Counted from the stretch's first letter, positions 32,806-45,223 are shown. The stretch: 64,000 nt of DNA from Dipteris shenzhenensis (GCA_047967505.1 CM106538.1); one strand, 5' to 3'. The notes: a model not told the origin generated them from the letters alone. Numbers and translations are program-made.

Positions 32806-35800
32806 CCCTCCCTCAATGTCACAACTATGGGCCAATCCCCATGCGTTTGATGAGGTGCTCCATCTGGTTTGGAGAGAGTGCCTTCGTGAAGAGGTCGGAC
32901 AAGTTGTCGACCGTCGGGCAGTAGATAAGCTCGATCACGTCGTCGATGATGAGCTCTCAAACGAAGTGGTAATGAACTTCAATGTGCTTTGTCGGCACAT
33001 GGTACACTGGATTCTTGGCAATAGCTATGCAACTCTGATTGTCGCACATTAGCATTGTTGCATCCTCCTGACACACGTCCATGTCCTTCCAGAATCCACC
33101 TTAACCACAGTGTCTCACAAGCTGTTGTACACATGGCTCTGTACTCTGCCTCTGTAGATGAAAGGGCCACTGTGGGTTGCTTCTTACTTAGCCAAGAGAT
33201 GGCACCAGATGCAAGTAAGAAACAATACCCTGTTGTCGATCTTTTGGTGTCAGCATCACCCACCCAATCACTGTCACAGAACCCGCCTAATTCGATGCCT
33301 TTGGTGTAGGTGATCCCATAGGTGCAAGAACCCTTCAGATACCTCAGCACCCGTAAACCTACATCCCAATGAGTCTTCCTGGGAGAAGTAGAGAACTGGC
33401 ATAATAGCCCAACTGCATAACAAATATCAGGTCAAGTATTGGTAAGGTAAAACAAACTTCCTACCAATCGTCGGTACAAGGGAGTATCAACCGGCTGAGA
33501 TGTGTCGTGAACACTTAGCTTGAGCCCAACCTCCATGGAAGTTAATGCTGTCCTGCAATCCTCCATCTGAAATCTCTTCAGAAGTTCTCTGCAATATTTC
33601 TCCTGTGAAATGAAGATCCTGTCTTTGGCCTGCTTTACTTCAATCCCAAGGAAGTAATGTAATAACCCAAGGTCAGTCATCTCAAACTCAGACATGAGTA
33701 GCTCCTTGACCTATGAAATCTTCTTGACATGATCACCTGTCAAGATAAGATCATCAACATAGAGAATGAGTACCAGTCGCAATCCCTTCTCAATGAACAA
33801 GTAAAGGTTTGCCTCAGAAGGACTCCGACTAAGCCCTATCTTCTGAAAGAATATATCAATCCTTTGGTACCAAGCTCTGGGGGCCTGTTTCAGCCCGTAT
33901 AATGCCTTCTTCAACCTGCAGACCTTTAATGGGGACCCTGGATCTTGAAAGCCCATTGGCTGCTCCAGGTATACCTCCTCCTCTAGGGTTCCATTAAGGA
34001 ATGCGGACTTCACATCCATTTGAAAAATAGGCCACTGGAATTGGGCAGCAAGGGTAATCACTTTCCGGATAGTAACCATGCGGGCTGTGGGAGCAAAAGT
34101 TTCATCAAAATCCATGCCTTCAGTTTGAGCAAAACCTTTCACCACTAACCTTGCTTTATAAGCTGTCGCCTGATTTGTATTTAAGTTTGTATACCCACTT
34201 AGTGCCGATGACTTTCCGTCGCAGGGGCTTGGCCACTAAGTCCCATGTATTGTTCTTCAGGATAGCATCCATCTCTGCCTTCATGGCAGCCTACCATTCT
34301 GGATTGTCCTTCACCTCCTCGAAGGTCCTTGGCTCATCAATCTGAGCTACCAATGCAAAATTCACGGATGGGGTCTTTTGAAGACGTTGAGACCGCCGAA
34401 TCGGTGACCCGAGACTCTTTCAATGTCCGTAGGTACCATTGGGGCAACCTTTTCTGCTTCTCTGTGGGAGGAGGAATGGGAACTTCTTCTGAAACATCCT
34501 GCTCTTCCTGAGTAGCTTGTGGATTATCAGCTTCTGATTTTGCCACCTCTTGGATGGTCAACCTGGGATGGGGTAGGTTCGGGGGTTGAACAATCTCCTC
34601 CTCCTCAATCTGAGGCTCCTCCTGGGGTTCAAGTTCCTTTTCCTCGAAGACAACATCCCGACTGATAAGGATTTGCTTCTTTACTGGGTCGAAGAGGCGG
34701 TAGGCCTTGGATTCTTCGCTATACCCAAAGAAGATACATTTTCTACTCCGGGAATCAAGCTTGGTCCTGTCTTCCTTGTGCACATGCACCCATGCGTTAG
34801 AACCAAAAATGCGAAGATGAGTGATAGAGGGCTTCTTACCATAAAATGCCTCATATGGAGTCTTGTCCTTGACTGCCTTTGTCTTGGTCGGGTTGAGAAT
34901 GTGTACGGCTATATTGATAATAGCCCAATTGCATAACAAATATCAGGTCGAGTATTAGTAAGGTAAAACAAACTTCCTATCAATCATCGGTACAAGGGAG
35001 TATCAACCGGCTGAGATGTGTCGTGAACACTTAGCTTGAGCCCGACCTCGATGGGAGTTAATGCTGTCCTGCAATCCTCCATCTGAAATCTCTTCAAAAG
35101 TTCTTTGCAATATTTCTCCTGTGAAATGAAGATCCTGTCTTTGGCCTGCTTTACTTCAATCCCAAGGAAGTAATGTAATAACCCAAGGTCAGTCATCTCA
35201 AACTCAGACATGAGTAGCTCCTTGACCTATGAAATCTTCTTGACATGATCACCTGTCAAGATAAGATCATCAACATAGAGGATGAGTACCAGTCGCAATC
35301 CCTTCTCAATGAACAAGTAAAGATTTGCCTCAGAAGGACTCCAACTAAGCCCTATCTTCTGGATTCTTCGCTATACCCAACAAAGATACATTTTCTGCTC
35401 CGAGAATCAAGCTTGGTCCTGTCTTCCTTGTGCACATGCACCCATGCATTAGAACCAAAAGTGCGAAGATGAGTGATAGAGGGCTTCTTACCATAAAATG
35501 CCTCATATGGAGTCTTGTCCTTGACGGCCTTCGTCTTGGTCGGGTTGAGAATGTGTACGGCTGTATTGATAGCTTCACTCCAATAGGCTTTAGAAAGGCT
35601 TCTCCCTCGGAGCATAGCAAGCCCTGTCTCTGTGGTGGTTCTATGCTTCCTCTCGGCTACCCCGTTTTGCTGAGAAGTATGTGTGGTGGTGAGTTGTTGC
35701 TTGATCCCATGCTTGCGACAAAATGTGTTGAACTCAGTTGAGGTGAATTTTCCCCCCCTGTCTGTGTGGAATGTCTTGACATCCTCCCCTGTCTCCTTTT

Positions 35801-35936
35801 CAACTTTGGCCTTCCAGTTTTTGAACTTCTTGAAAGCCTGAGACTTTTTAGCCAAACAATATACCCAGGTCATTCTACTGAAATCATGCACAAAGAGAAG
35901 TGAGTACCTGGATCCTGCCCACGATGTTGTAGACTC
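32806..35936 (-). mobile_element. Ty1/copia pol, copy A, rearranged and truncated
   Basis: Minus-strand frames give integrase (35352-35939), the integrase tail and linker (34337-34939), reverse transcriptase (33711-34145, with LYVDDLILTGD) and RNase H (32979-33350, with SSTEAEYRAM). The order integrase, RT, RNase H is that of copia. The RT piece at 33403-33852 occurs again at 34919-35357, between two copies of the 210-bp integrase-tail segment (34707-34918 and 35358-35575). Gag and protease are absent because copy A ends in the integrase core at 35936. Frameshifts near 33080, 33700 and 34170 add to the damage. Confidence 0.85.
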
Positions 35937-35948
35937 CAAATTGTAAAT
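35926..35948. other. Junction between tandem copies A and B
   Basis: The text TGTTGTAGAC (copia integrase, as at about 59762 in copy B with one change) passes directly into TCCAAATTGTAAATGGC (Helitron helicase, as at 17230). The shared bases at the join are about AC. This is a head-to-tail duplication breakpoint. Confidence 0.85.
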
Positions 35949-37110
35949 GGCACAACATACACCCTATTAACAATCGATCATTTCAGTGAATCAGTTTGCA
36001 AAACCAACAAAATTATGGATGATCCTAAGGCAACTGATGGTCGCAGAACAATTATACGCATCAAGAAAGGAATGCTTGTAGAACTATGTTCAGGCAACCT
36101 AGACCAGCATGATGGCCTTGTGAATAGAGCAAATGGAGTCTTCCAGGGAGTCACCACAATAAATAGAAAAGACATAGTCTGGATAAAGTTTGAAAATGAC
36201 AATGTGGGAAAGAAAGCAAGAATCAACAACAAAGAAGCTTACAAGTGCTATCGACATAGATCCTTGTTGCACACCAATACATCAAATTGCAAAGGAAGTG
36301 CAAATAGGTCCATAAAAAATAAGCATTCTAACAAGAGAGCAATTCCTAATACAACCTACAATGGATCGTGTGGCTTTCTCCCCTCAGAAAGTTAGAGGAC
36401 ACGGGTTAGCTTACACTACAATTTCAAGGGTTAAAATTTTTGAAAACCTTTACTTGCTAAAACCACTTAAACATGAAAACTTTCACGTGGACAAAGATGT
36501 TCTAGAAGAGATGGAAAGACTTAATACAACAAAAAGATGGCACACACTAAAAGAAGAAAACAAACCACAATTATAAACATCCAATCTTTAAATACAAGAT
36601 CATTCCAAAAATACAAACTTGACATCGAAAACACGCAATAACTTATGCAATGTGACGTCCTATGCTTACAAGAAACTAGAACACATTAATTTGAGACACT
36701 AATATTCAACACATTCAAATCAATACATGTCTTCTCATCATGCGGATTGTGCATCCTATTAAACAACACCACTCATTTGAAACAACAAATCAAACACCAA
36801 ACAAGGGAATAGAAATCATAGAAGCTCTTATTAACAAATCAAACCAAGACTACTTGATTGTAGCAATTTACAAACCACCAACCCCAATAATAACCACATT
36901 TCTTAACATGTTGGAAGATATACTAGAGCGTAACATGTACAATATACTATATAAAATAGTAGTGGGTGACTTTAATATCGACATGAACATGACAACAACA
37001 TCATCCAGAAGATTACAAACATTATGCAAAAATACAATTTCAAAATGCATATTCAAGTATCAACTACAATATACGGCAGTACTTTAGATGAGATACATTG
37101 AAACAAGGTG
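35937..37110 (+). pseudogene. Helitron 3' fragment, copy B (helicase tail and endonuclease-like domain)
   Basis: Starts in mid-helicase at the duplication junction and repeats 17231-18410. It has the helicase tail (36015-36395 and 36361-36576), with the final motif as YTTISRVKIFENLYLL, and the endonuclease-like part with LCLQETR near 36655 and VVGDFNIDMN at about 36960. Compared with copy A it has lost about a dozen bases near 36571, and one base near 37018, which ends the frame at 37087. It has no Rep domain and is inert by itself. Confidence 0.8.
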
Positions 37111-37631
37111 GGGATCCCACTAAGGCCCTGCCTTTTGGAGTGTCTCATTATAAGTCTAAGTGTAAAGTAGCTTGATAGATATTTCCAATAATTTGTAAAA
37201 GGGAAATGATAGGTGTAAATTGGAAGGAAAGGAAAAGAGAAAAAACAAGTGAAGGTGAGGTGAAGGAACATGGCAAAAGGTCTATGATGGAAGAGAGGAG
37301 AGAAAAGAGGTTTGTGTGTGTGTGGTGGATGGTGGGCCATTAAGGGACGCGCCTATTTTGGCAAGAGTAATATAAAGGCTGTGTCATCCAAGAGACAAAG
37401 AGAGCCTCCATCTTTAGAGAGAAATATCGAATGAAAGACAAAAGCATTTAGGATCGGTACAAGAGGTCAAACAAAAGACAAGGACATTTAGGATCTCCAA
37501 AAGCAAACAAAAACCTTAAATCCTAAACACATTGACCAACCAAGACATCCCTTAGGACCCTTGTAGGACCAAAAACAAACTTAGGAACATCATGTGCTTA
37601 GTGGAAAACAGACCACTCCATTACAAAGCAC

Positions 37632-37840
37632 CATATGGAGGGCCTATGTGTAATTGACACCTTGTTTAAATGCTCGTCTCATGTGATGATTGCTGCTATC
37701 TCACCTTCTTTTAATAATCGTCTCATCTCATATGGAGGGCCTATGTGTCATTGACACCTTGTTTTAAAGCTAGTCTCATCTGTTGATTGTCGTCTCTCAC
37801 CTTGTTATAATGCTCGTCTCATCTGTTGATTGCTCCGCCC
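37632..37840 (+). repeat. 97-bp direct repeat upstream of the secreted protein gene (copy B)
   Basis: CATATGGAGGGCCTATGTGT at 37632 and 37729, in the same arrangement as in copy A. Two bases are missing from one TTGATTGCTCGTC unit. Confidence 0.8.
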
Positions 37841-37865
37841 CTCACCCGTTGACACTCTACGCTAC

Positions 37866-37874
37866 TTATAAAAA
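37866..37874 (+). promoter_or_regulatory. Probable TATA box, secreted protein gene copy B
   Basis: TTATAAAAA, 129 bases before the ATG at 38003, identical to copy A. Confidence 0.6.
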
Positions 37875-38002
37875 TCTCCTTGGAGGAATCGGACGGCGAG
37901 AAGCTTGGCGACAAGAAAACTCTAACGTCGTGTGAAACTAGCCCGCTATAAATTTGCAGACTGCCTATATTTCTCAATCCCACTTCAACTGCGTTTCTCT
38001 CT

Positions 38003-38377
38003 ATGATGGCCAATTTTACCGCTCCAACCTTCCAGATCCTTGTGTTGATTCTCGTCTGCTGCGTAGTGGCAGTCTTATCTGCAGATCCTGTCTGCGATGA
38101 AAGGGGAATCGGCCCAAATGCTCAAGATTGCTATGCCGCCGCTCATTTCTTTACTGACGACTCATATGTCCTTCGTCCTTACGTTCCAATTACCCAGAGC
38201 GTTGGAAGCTGTGGTGTGGTAGCGAAGCTCTACGGTGGTTATGCACAAGAGTACCCTCGAGACGCAATGCTAGACTTTTTTTATCAAGTGATACAGGGAT
38301 GCGTTACAAATCAAACCACTTCAGGGACAGTTACAGATGTTCAGACTAACTACTATACGATCTTCGGAGCTAGCTAA
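38003..38377 (+). CDS. Small secreted four-cysteine protein, unknown family
   Basis: A complete single-exon frame of 124 residues. It starts at the first of two adjacent ATG codons; the second is also possible. Residues 1-27 form a clear signal peptide: a hydrophobic core (ILVLILVCCVVAVLS) and an ALA-like cleavage site before DPVC. The mature part is about 97 residues with cysteines at 31, 43, 70 and 100, enough for two disulphides, and is rich in Y, T and G, ending NYYTIFGAS. One N-glycosylation site (NQT) is near residue 103. It has its own TATA box and a conserved leader. The size, secretion and cysteines suggest an apoplastic defence or reproductive-fluid protein, but I do not recognise the family. 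Distant likeness to Hce2/Ecp2-type or KP4-type small secreted proteins is only an impression. Confidence 0.65.
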   Translation: MMANFTAPTFQILVLILVCCVVAVLSADPVCDERGIGPNAQDCYAAAHFFTDDSYVLRPYVPITQSVGSCGVVAKLYGGYAQEYPRDAMLDFFYQVIQGCVTNQTTSGTVTDVQTNYYTIFGAS

Positions 38378-39276
38378 ATGTTGGACTGAACAATAATCGT
38401 ATTGCCCATCTGTGCCTTGTAGAAATTATGATCTATCTTGTTTGAAAGGGGGTACCTCCGTTTGGTAGTCTGTATCGTTTTCCTATTCTTGCAACATGAG
38501 TCGTTGATTGATGGTTTCAAATATTGTGAATGTTTTGATTTTGGCCAGAGATCTCGGGAGGGTGATTGTGGTTACCTTAACTGGAATTTTGATTTACACG
38601 GTTTCTTATTTCTATTATTAAAAAAAAACGTCCTGCCACTTCTGTGCCGTGAACCATTACATAATTTTTATAGGTATTCAGCTATAATAATTTGCACAGA
38701 ATATGGCTAGCACTTGGCAAGGTCATCGTGCTCTAGATGTGATGTTAATCAAAGGATAGCATCAAGGAGATATCAAAGGAAGAAATTGTTAATTCAATTC
38801 CCCTTACGAACATCAAGCACACAAAGGAACCAATACCTCATGTTGTCTCTTTTAGTGTAGTGATGGTTCCAAGTTAGAGCTATTACGTTTGTTTTCACAT
38901 TTTCGAAGTAAAATGGATTTCTTATGATAATCCAATTCTACTTCACAGACCATGTCAATCCATATGAAGCTGGCAATTACTTTGGGATCTTCTAAATAAC
39001 ATAGGACACAAAGTGATGCTAGTTATAGAGGGTATTCTAGCTTTCCTTGAATCCTAATAAAGTCTCTTTGCAAACTGGCCATCAAATTTTTTTTAATTAG
39101 TGAACAAAGAAGCTCAATCATTGTACATTGGCAGCATGGACAATTGATCAATTCCCCACATGTAGCCCTTAGGTTGGTGTAAGTTATACAAACTCAATTC
39201 TAAACATTTTGATTGTCATTTTGTCCATGATGATGAACAAAAAACCCTTGGGGTTTCGCTGAAGGATGTACAAGCC
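38378..39276. other. 3' flank of the secreted protein gene, copy B
   Basis: Non-coding counterpart of 19507-20405. The 90-codon frame at 38438 is shared with copy A but lacks any domain. An A-rich run (about 38620) is a possible polyadenylation neighbourhood. Confidence 0.4.
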
Positions 39277-39469
39277 ATGATTAATAATTTATCATTCATG
39301 AGAGTTTTGGCCATTCCCTCTTCCTACAAAATTATTAACCCGATCCCATTTTCTTTTCTTTATCTCTTGCACCTCTTTGTCCCTACACCTTCTCTCCACT
39401 TTTTCGACTGTTGCAACAAAGGAACTCTCATACTCAGCCATTGCTTCAGCCTCGACACCCCTGCGCCCC

Positions 39470-40208
39470 TCTATGCCCAAACATCCCATCGATATCAGAG
39501 TAGACTCGACCCCAATGAGCATATTTATCTCTTGCAGGTGGAACTTAGAGACATAAAGATCTAAATTGCTTCCTTGGAGAAGCAAGTCCTGGACATGAAC
39601 AACAAGGGAAAGCAAGAGGTTTTGCAACAATGCACTACAATAGCACCTGCACCACAACTTGTGATTAAGATAAGGAAATAGTTACCACCCAACTCAAGTC
39701 CATGAAGCAACAACTCACAACATAGTGAGTTTTAAGATTGATAAATGCAATGTCTACAAGGAGGTAAAAGAGCAAGAAACTAGGGGTGCTAATGATTGGA
39801 TTATGCACATAGGAGGGTTACTAGAGGGATGGAGTGTAGGTGAGGGCAACACAAAAACAAGGCTCGACAATCTCAATAAGGCAATTCCCTAGATTGAATG
39901 GGACTCAAAAGATATAGATTATGTCTTCCAAAAAGGGGACACAAGTAAGGGTAATCTTCCAGGATAAGCTAGCAAGGAGCAAAGTTCTCAAACAAACCAA
40001 CAAGTTCAGAGGTACTAAGGCATGGGTTTCAAAGGAGCTCACCCTTACCCGGCTCAATGTAAGGAACTTAGAATTAGCCAAAGTGAAAGAAACTCAGAAG
40101 GAGGGAAAGTGGGTTGTTTATCGAGATGGAACAACACTAATTAGAGACTTCAAATCTAGAGCCAAATATTCTCGGTCTAAAAATGATGTAATGAAGGCCG
40201 CTTCATAA
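39470..40208 (+). pseudogene. LINE ORF1-like nucleic-acid-binding fragment (copy B)
   Basis: Same as 20600-21340, but the last frame (39921-40208) is open for 95 codons, reading GKWVVYRDGTTLIRDF where copy A has a stop. The Y-R-D-G ending agrees with plant LINE ORF1-type domains. Upstream stops remain. Confidence 0.45.
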
Positions 40209-40353
40209 TAGTATTAGGATTTAGTAGTGTGCTAAATAATTTGGGCTGAGATGCCTCGTGTACTCTTCGACTCCCTTTGACACTTAGAGATCTAAGGGCT
40301 TCTCCTTTGATGTGTATTATGCCTTATAGCCCTATGAGGGCTCCTACCAACGT

Positions 40354-40358
<5 letters not shown>

Positions 40359-40387
<29 letters not shown>
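40359..40387. repeat. (CT)n microsatellite, copy B
   Basis: An uninterrupted CT run of about 29 bases, two bases longer than in copy A. Confidence 0.95.
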
Positions 40388-40389
<2 letters not shown>

Positions 40390-40440
40390 CTCTAATTATT
40401 TATATTTATTCTTTTATAAATATATAATAAACAATCACCT

Positions 40441-40842
40441 AATGGGGAGGGGAAAGAGAAGGAGAGTGAGAATGGGGGGCATGGAAGAGAAACATATGGG
40501 GCAGGGAGGGGGGAGAGAGAGAGAGAGGAGAAGGAAGGGGGGGGGAGGAAGGCTAAAGGGAGACAAAGGGGGGGGAGGGGAGGGAGACAAAGGGGAGGAA
40601 AGATAGGGAGAAATAAAATTTGGGAGATAGGTGGAGGAGTAGAAAGGGAGATAGGGAGAACGAAGGTGGGCAGGGCAGAAAGGGGGTCAAAGTGAGGGGG
40701 TAGACAAGGGGTTTTGGGAGAGAGTGGGGGAGGGGGAGAAGGTGTAGGTGAGAGGGGAGTGAAAGAGAGGGGGTAGGGGGAGAGAAGTGAAATGAGGAGG
40801 AAATAGAGAGTTCAAGGAAAGCGGGGGGGAGACAAGCCCTTC
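40441..40842 (+). repeat. Polypurine tract of about 400 bp (copy B)
   Basis: Counterpart of 21570-21962, with G runs and GGGAGA(C/T)A units. Run lengths differ between copies. Spurious proline-rich frames arise on the minus strand. Confidence 0.9.
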
Positions 40843-42908
40843 TCATTGGGAAGGGTGATTGAGTGACCCACCCCCGACCTTGCACTTCCAAACCCTCTTG
40901 CTTCCCACTTAGAGGAGGGAATAGAGGGAGGGCATTGATGAGCTATTTTTGTTAATGATTTGGCGAATGACTCACTAGCCGACCCTACACTTCCAAACCC
41001 TCTTGGGTCCCAATTTTTCTCTGATCCATCACCTGCAAGGGCCACCTCATGACATGGCTTGAGGTTTGGTGTGAGAGCACTTGGACCCCTTAGTAGGTGG
41101 TAAAGTTGGGTTAAGGCCCTAACAGATTGTGTGGTCCCCCCCTTTGGTTATGTATGGTTGGATCAAGGCCCTGGATCAGGGCCCTAATGGATTGTAGGAT
41201 GGCCTCCCTTATAGTTACCTTTGGCTAGATGAGGCCTCAATAGATTGGAGATCTCTGTACCTAAGCTAAATCTTGATAGCCCTCTCCAAGATGATGTGGT
41301 ATCTTGATAGCACTTCGAATGACATGGTAATTTAACAAGCCTTCAAATTAAGGGAGAGGAGGTTAACAACCCTTCGACTAATGTGCCAGCTTGATAACCA
41401 TGTGCTAGCTGGAGGGTACAGCTTAACAACACTCCGACTAATGTGCTAGATTGATAACCCACTAGATGACATGGTAGCCCAGTCGTATTTCGAATGATAT
41501 AATAGCTTGATAGGCCTTTAGATGATGTGGAATTCTTAGACTATTAGGTGACGTGCCATCCCCACAGATGACATGGCAACCCTAGTAAATTCATGGGCAT
41601 CATAGTAATGAATGATGGACATGTGATATCCCCACAAGTGCTCCAGATTCATGGGCATCATAGTAATGAATGATGGATATAGTGCAAAAATAGACTACAA
41701 GTGTTGCCTAGCCTACGGAAACCATGTGACATCATATGCTTTTAGGCCATAAGGCCCTTGCTTTTATAGCAATCTTACTCAAAGAGGAGATAGCCAGTGA
41801 AACAATGTAATTCTCAATGGCTAACTAGAGCATTGGCTTCTTCCTCTCTCCCTTTGTAACTTGTATTCACTCATCTCCACTAAGTGCACTATGCTTGCAA
41901 TTCCCCCTTTCTTTGTGGAAAAACTTCATGCACTCCTCTCCTCTGATCTCTTCATAGCAACCTCTTCGTGCATATCAAGATGGCTCCCTTGGATCCTTGA
42001 AGGCTTCGTAATATCTCAAGCCTTGATTGTAGAAGCATCCCATTTGAGATTGTAAATGTCATGCCCTAATCAAGGAAGCACCCATGCGTGCTTCCTTGAA
42101 TATTTCTAAATAGATCAGCCTTCATTTTAGTGGTTGTGAGAGCTCAATGATCATGCATTATTCAAGGAAACATCCACAAGTGCTTTGGTCTTTGAGTTCC
42201 CAATCCTTGGGAGCTTGGGTGATGTCTTCTATAAGACCCCATGAGCAAACAAGGAAGATTGGATTGAGCGAGCCATCTCATTCTTTCCAAAATAGCTACT
42301 TGCACCCATGAAGATTGAGGCTATCAAACATAAGCCCTTTGTATTAAATTCTCACTTTGCTTTACTCTCTTAAGCATACAGCTTTGATCATATTCACTTC
42401 TGCCCAGGAGGCTCTATTTGAGTAAAGCTCCCATAGGTTTTGGTTTTTTTGGTACGAGGGTGAGCTCATTAGCAAGTGGTTGTCCTAGTGGCTTGAGTAG
42501 AGCTTGAGTTTTATTTTTCTTCAATGGTGTGTATCTTTGATGGGAGTTTTTTGGGGCCTAAACCTTGTATAGGGACCTTAGTAAGGTTAGGACTAGCCAT
42601 GCATGTGCAACATGGCAATGTGTGTGCATGCATATATCATGGTAGGCCAATATAATGGAGATGGTTTTGTATTCTTAGGAGAAATCGGTATTGAGCATGG
42701 AAATCCTTCTTCTCTACAATGTTTGTGGGTTTATATGTACCCTTCAATGAGAGTCGCATTATAGCTAAGTTAGTCGTGTTGCTAGAGAGTCATGTGCCAC
42801 AATGGTTTGGGTAGGTGGTCAATTGCTTAGCATTTAGTTTAGCTTTTTGAAAGCAAATGTCATTAAGATAGGTATACAAGAAACAAGCCTGGTAGGGATG
42901 ATATCAGC
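40843..42908. other. Non-coding region with degenerate repeats (copy B)
   Basis: Counterpart of 21963-24035 with the same GACATGG/TGATGTGG...GATAGCC repeats at about 41280-41590. No gene recognised. Confidence 0.5.
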
Positions 42909-44454
42909 TTTGGTTTAATGTTATAGAGTCATTTGCTTCATAATTATCTATTGTGCATGCTTGTAATTCAACTACATTTGGAGAGAGGAGTGACATAGTC
43001 TGATTGTTCAAATTTTGTTTCAATTTCCACAACTTGGTATTAGAGTGTGGTTTTTTTTTGAGATGGAGAAGTTGGCCATGTGACTCCTTTGAGAAAGGTC
43101 CTTAAGGTGTGGCTTTTGTACAGAGAATAATCCGAGTAATAATCAAATATATCAAACTAAGAGTAGTATAATGACAAGAGTGTCGGCATGCTCGCTCCAT
43201 GCTCAGCAATACCCAATTGCCACGCTTGAAAAAAAAAACTATTTTTTAAATTTTTTGTTTAGGCTATCGCACAGCTTCAGCATGCTCTTATATGGATAAG
43301 AGTGCATCTCCACCTACATTTTCATCATGTTGATGTGACAAAAATAGAAGCACAAATTTGGAATATGCTCAAGACTTTATTTAGAGAAAATTTGAAAAGT
43401 TATAAGATAGTTTTGAAGCAAGGATTATTCGATATACATGTGGTAAAAGAGGCAATCTTGGGCAAACATCTCAATTGAATGCAAGCCATCTTGAATCAGT
43501 TACATGCTCTCGATTCAATCATAGAGGATGAAGACACCAAGGCAATTAATCTTTCTAGTCATTTTGAAGCAAGAATTATAGAGTTTACATTGGCTGAAGG
43601 GGAAATCTTGGGCACACATTTCAATCGAATGCTAACCATCTTAAGGCAGCTACATGCTCTTGGTTCAAGAGTAGAGGATTATGACACCAAGGCAATTCAT
43701 ATTTCTAGTCTAGCCCCATGATATTAAGACTTGATTACAATAATTTAGATAAGTGCAAAAAGCATGGTCTTTAATGACATTTGAATGCTCCTTAGATAAG
43801 AATGTTGATCTAACGCAATCATTCTTGGAGGAGAACTAGCATCCATAGTGAAACATGAAGAGAAGACAAAGAGCCACAATAGCAAGGGAAAACTTTTCTG
43901 TGAGTATTATGGAAATGAGTGGCAAGGCATTGAAGACCAAGTGGGACATGAGAGTGAACTATAGGGTCACTTGATGAATTGCTCGATAGCTCTTGACAAT
44001 GAGAAGGTCTCATTACACCGCCCTCATAATTTAATATTGTTGGTGAATGGGGATGTACTAATAGGGACCCCCAGTTAATAGATGGACATTAATTAATTAA
44101 TTTTCTTGGGGCGAGGGGGGGAGAGGGGTTGATTAACATAAGGTTTTGCGAAATTTGCGAATCGTGCCACATGTAAGTCTACAGATTCCAAATTGTTCCC
44201 GATTGTTTTTGTCACCGCCTTTCGTGAGCTATAAAGGGGTAGCAAGGCAAATGGTATTGCAAAGATTCCACTTTGTTTTCATGTTTGCAGCCCCCAATAT
44301 CCACAAAATGATAATGCAAGTCTTCCAGCTTGGGGTCCTCCTTGATCGCACCCCTAATTCTTTTGATTCGATTGTCTGCAAGAAAGTACCAAAGCAATGA
44401 ATGGGTTATGCAGGAAAGTAGGGTAGAGTCCAAGCATTGAAAGGGGTTGTGAAA
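42909..44454 (+). mobile_element. Segment found only in copy B: copia-like gag remnant
   Basis: Copy A passes directly across this place (24036) with two extra bases. Here 1.55 kb is present. TTGGTATTAGAGTGTGG at 43033 resembles a Met-tRNA primer site. Downstream, plus-strand frames read NMLKTLFRENLKSYKIV and then, in the frame 43479-43721, HFNRMLTILRQLHALGSRVE, typical of copia gag. A unit of about 150 bp (43411-43561) is repeated in frame at 43562-43712. No polymerase part is seen. It is either an old insertion deleted from copy A or a segment gained by copy B; the filler in copy A favours deletion there. Confidence 0.55.
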
Positions 44455-45223
44455 GCCTCTCAAAGGCAAGCGAAAGAGAAGGGGATGGAGGGAAAGAGAG
44501 GGGGAGGAGGGAGGAGGGAGGGAAGGGGGCTAAGGGAGGATGTAGAGAGGGGGATGAAGCTGGACCGAGAATCTATGATAGAGGGAGGAGGGAGCGCAGG
44601 AGAGACATAGATTAATTTGAGAAAGGGCATCAACTAGGGAGATTAACATTAGGCTAAGCTAAAGGGGGGGTGGGGGAGCGTGAGTAGTTAATTAATTAAT
44701 TGAAAAATGGCTAGGAGCGATTAAGAGCGATTCAAAAAGACTAGGAACTCATAATTAATTAATTATAAGATACCACCTACTCTTCAACCTCCACGTAGTT
44801 GCTAATTTTTTTTCCTAATAAATTTCACTAGTAGCTAGAAGGTTACATCCATTGCCAAAGGTACATTTGGTTTGAGTCAAACTAGTTCAACGAGTCTTGA
44901 TGATTCAAAATCTCCTCAAGATCAAATATTAGTACCTTGATCAATCACCAAGGCTATGTCACATTGGGAATAATCTGCATGTGGTCCATTTGGTGTCTCT
45001 CTAAAACACAAAAGACTAGATGTATAGGCATATGTTTCATAAGAGCCAATCTATAGGCTACCTAAATGGTCCATCAATTTTAATGTCAATATATAGGCTA
45101 CTGATCTGATGTACTCGAGCACCAAAATGTCCATCGATTATAATGTCTCACCACTAATCTATGATCTCATATGCAAAGACAAAATGCCTAGGTTTAATTT
45201 TGAGATAAATTGTATCTCCTACC

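Larger units (their letters stand above)
17231..35936 (+). repeat. Copy A of a large tandem duplication
   Basis: From CCAAATTGTAAATGGCACAA at 17231 the sequence is repeated almost base for base from 35937, through the Helitron tail, secreted protein gene, LINE ORF1-like piece, polypurine tract, TR-GAG element, mini-RNase III gene, LINE RT and copia element. Copy A is about 18.7 kb and lacks several segments present in copy B (42909-44454, 50099-51184, 51332-53912 and about 55518-56048). It ends at 35936 inside copia integrase and joins directly to the first base of copy B. Confidence 0.9.

Noticed and set aside
38003-38377. Naming the secreted protein as ginkbilobin-like, KP4-like or Hce2-like
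   Set aside because: Cysteine spacing (31, 43, 70, 100) does not fit the C-x8-C-x2-C pattern of ginkbilobin-type domains, and likeness to the other two is limited to a few residues.
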